From assembly GCA_025360005.1 (NCBI GenBank), contig JANYDA010000027.1, positions 53,250 through 117,249 of the forward strand: a stretch of 64,000 nucleotides of DNA, given 5' to 3'. A program made the position numbers and the translations under genes. The stretch comes from Fibrobacteria bacterium (GTDB taxonomy: Bacteria > Fibrobacterota > Fibrobacteria > UBA11236). Shown here in pieces: positions 63,956-64,000 of the stretch; position 1 is the stretch's first letter; each line of letters starts with the position of its first letter. The notes below the pieces were generated by a model. It was not told where the DNA came from and did not search any database. It saw only the letters and a program-made list of their open reading frames with translations.

Positions 63956-64000
63956 ACCAACCTTTATATTCCCATATCCCGGCCTTGTGTCGGCAGCCAG

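Noticed and set aside
1..64000. tRNA, rRNA or CRISPR array
   Set aside because: No tRNA-like cloverleaf with GGTTCGAATCC-type arm in an intergenic region, no rRNA sequence and no regularly spaced repeats were found by eye.

Overview
The window is one 64 kb piece of a high-GC, Gram-negative (diderm) bacterial chromosome. It carries core genes (dnaG, rpoD, rel, fusA, murB) among many secreted or envelope proteins: outer-membrane-type beta barrels, lipoproteins, FG-GAP/VCBS propellers and C-type cytochrome motifs. A GH48 cellulase with a C-terminal sorting-like tail, a PL9-like pectate lyase and the outer-membrane protein repertoire fit a plant-polymer degrader of the FCB group, possibly Fibrobacterota. 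The mitochondrial-EFG1-like fusA does not contradict this. The phylum is an inference, not a result.

Layout. 0.3-5 kb: a dTDP-4-dehydrorhamnose-reductase-like gene diverges from dnaG-rpoD, which overlap by 4 bases. 5-13 kb: an L,D-transpeptidase and a long coiled-coil protein, then bifunctional rel with a DUF4388 protein and a helical protein. 13-22 kb: fusA with terminator, two outer-membrane-type proteins, a second DnaG-like primase, murB with a glycosyltransferase, a membrane protein and a mutarotase-like protein. 22-30 kb: a huge peptidase/propeller/barrel protein, a maltokinase-like gene and small stress- or enzyme-like proteins.

30-35 kb holds the most unusual locus. It is a minus-strand operon of an EACC1-like small protein, a membrane-anchored caspase-like protease with a PEGA domain, a trypsin-like protease with an intact triad, and an OMPLA-like outer-membrane phospholipase. 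It looks like a proteolytic immunity or cell-death cassette whose terminal effector may be a lipase. A divergent Cys/His-rich membrane protein lies beside it.

35-41.6 kb: an FG-GAP protein, two lipoproteins, then an AT-rich type II restriction-modification island (C5 methylase plus endonuclease, overlapping). The island is flanked on both sides by C-terminal gene remnants and on the right by a small inverted-repeat element. 41.7-49.4 kb: a transglutaminase/DUF2126 protein, an ATP-grasp/alpha-E fusion, a second transglutaminase and a cNMP/FHA sensor, a predicted peptide-ligase/peptidase cluster.

49.7-64 kb: GH48 cellulase with an inverted repeat over its ribosome binding site, PL9 lyase, a sugar-dehydrogenase-like propeller, a decayed gene, a YncE-like propeller, a multicopper oxidase, a VCBS protein and a cytochrome-like lipoprotein in an operon with an FN3/carboxypeptidase-regulatory protein. 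Several core promoters (rel, fusA, murB, the caspase operon) share an extended -10 beginning TGCTA. No tRNA, rRNA, CRISPR array or complete insertion sequence was recognised by eye.
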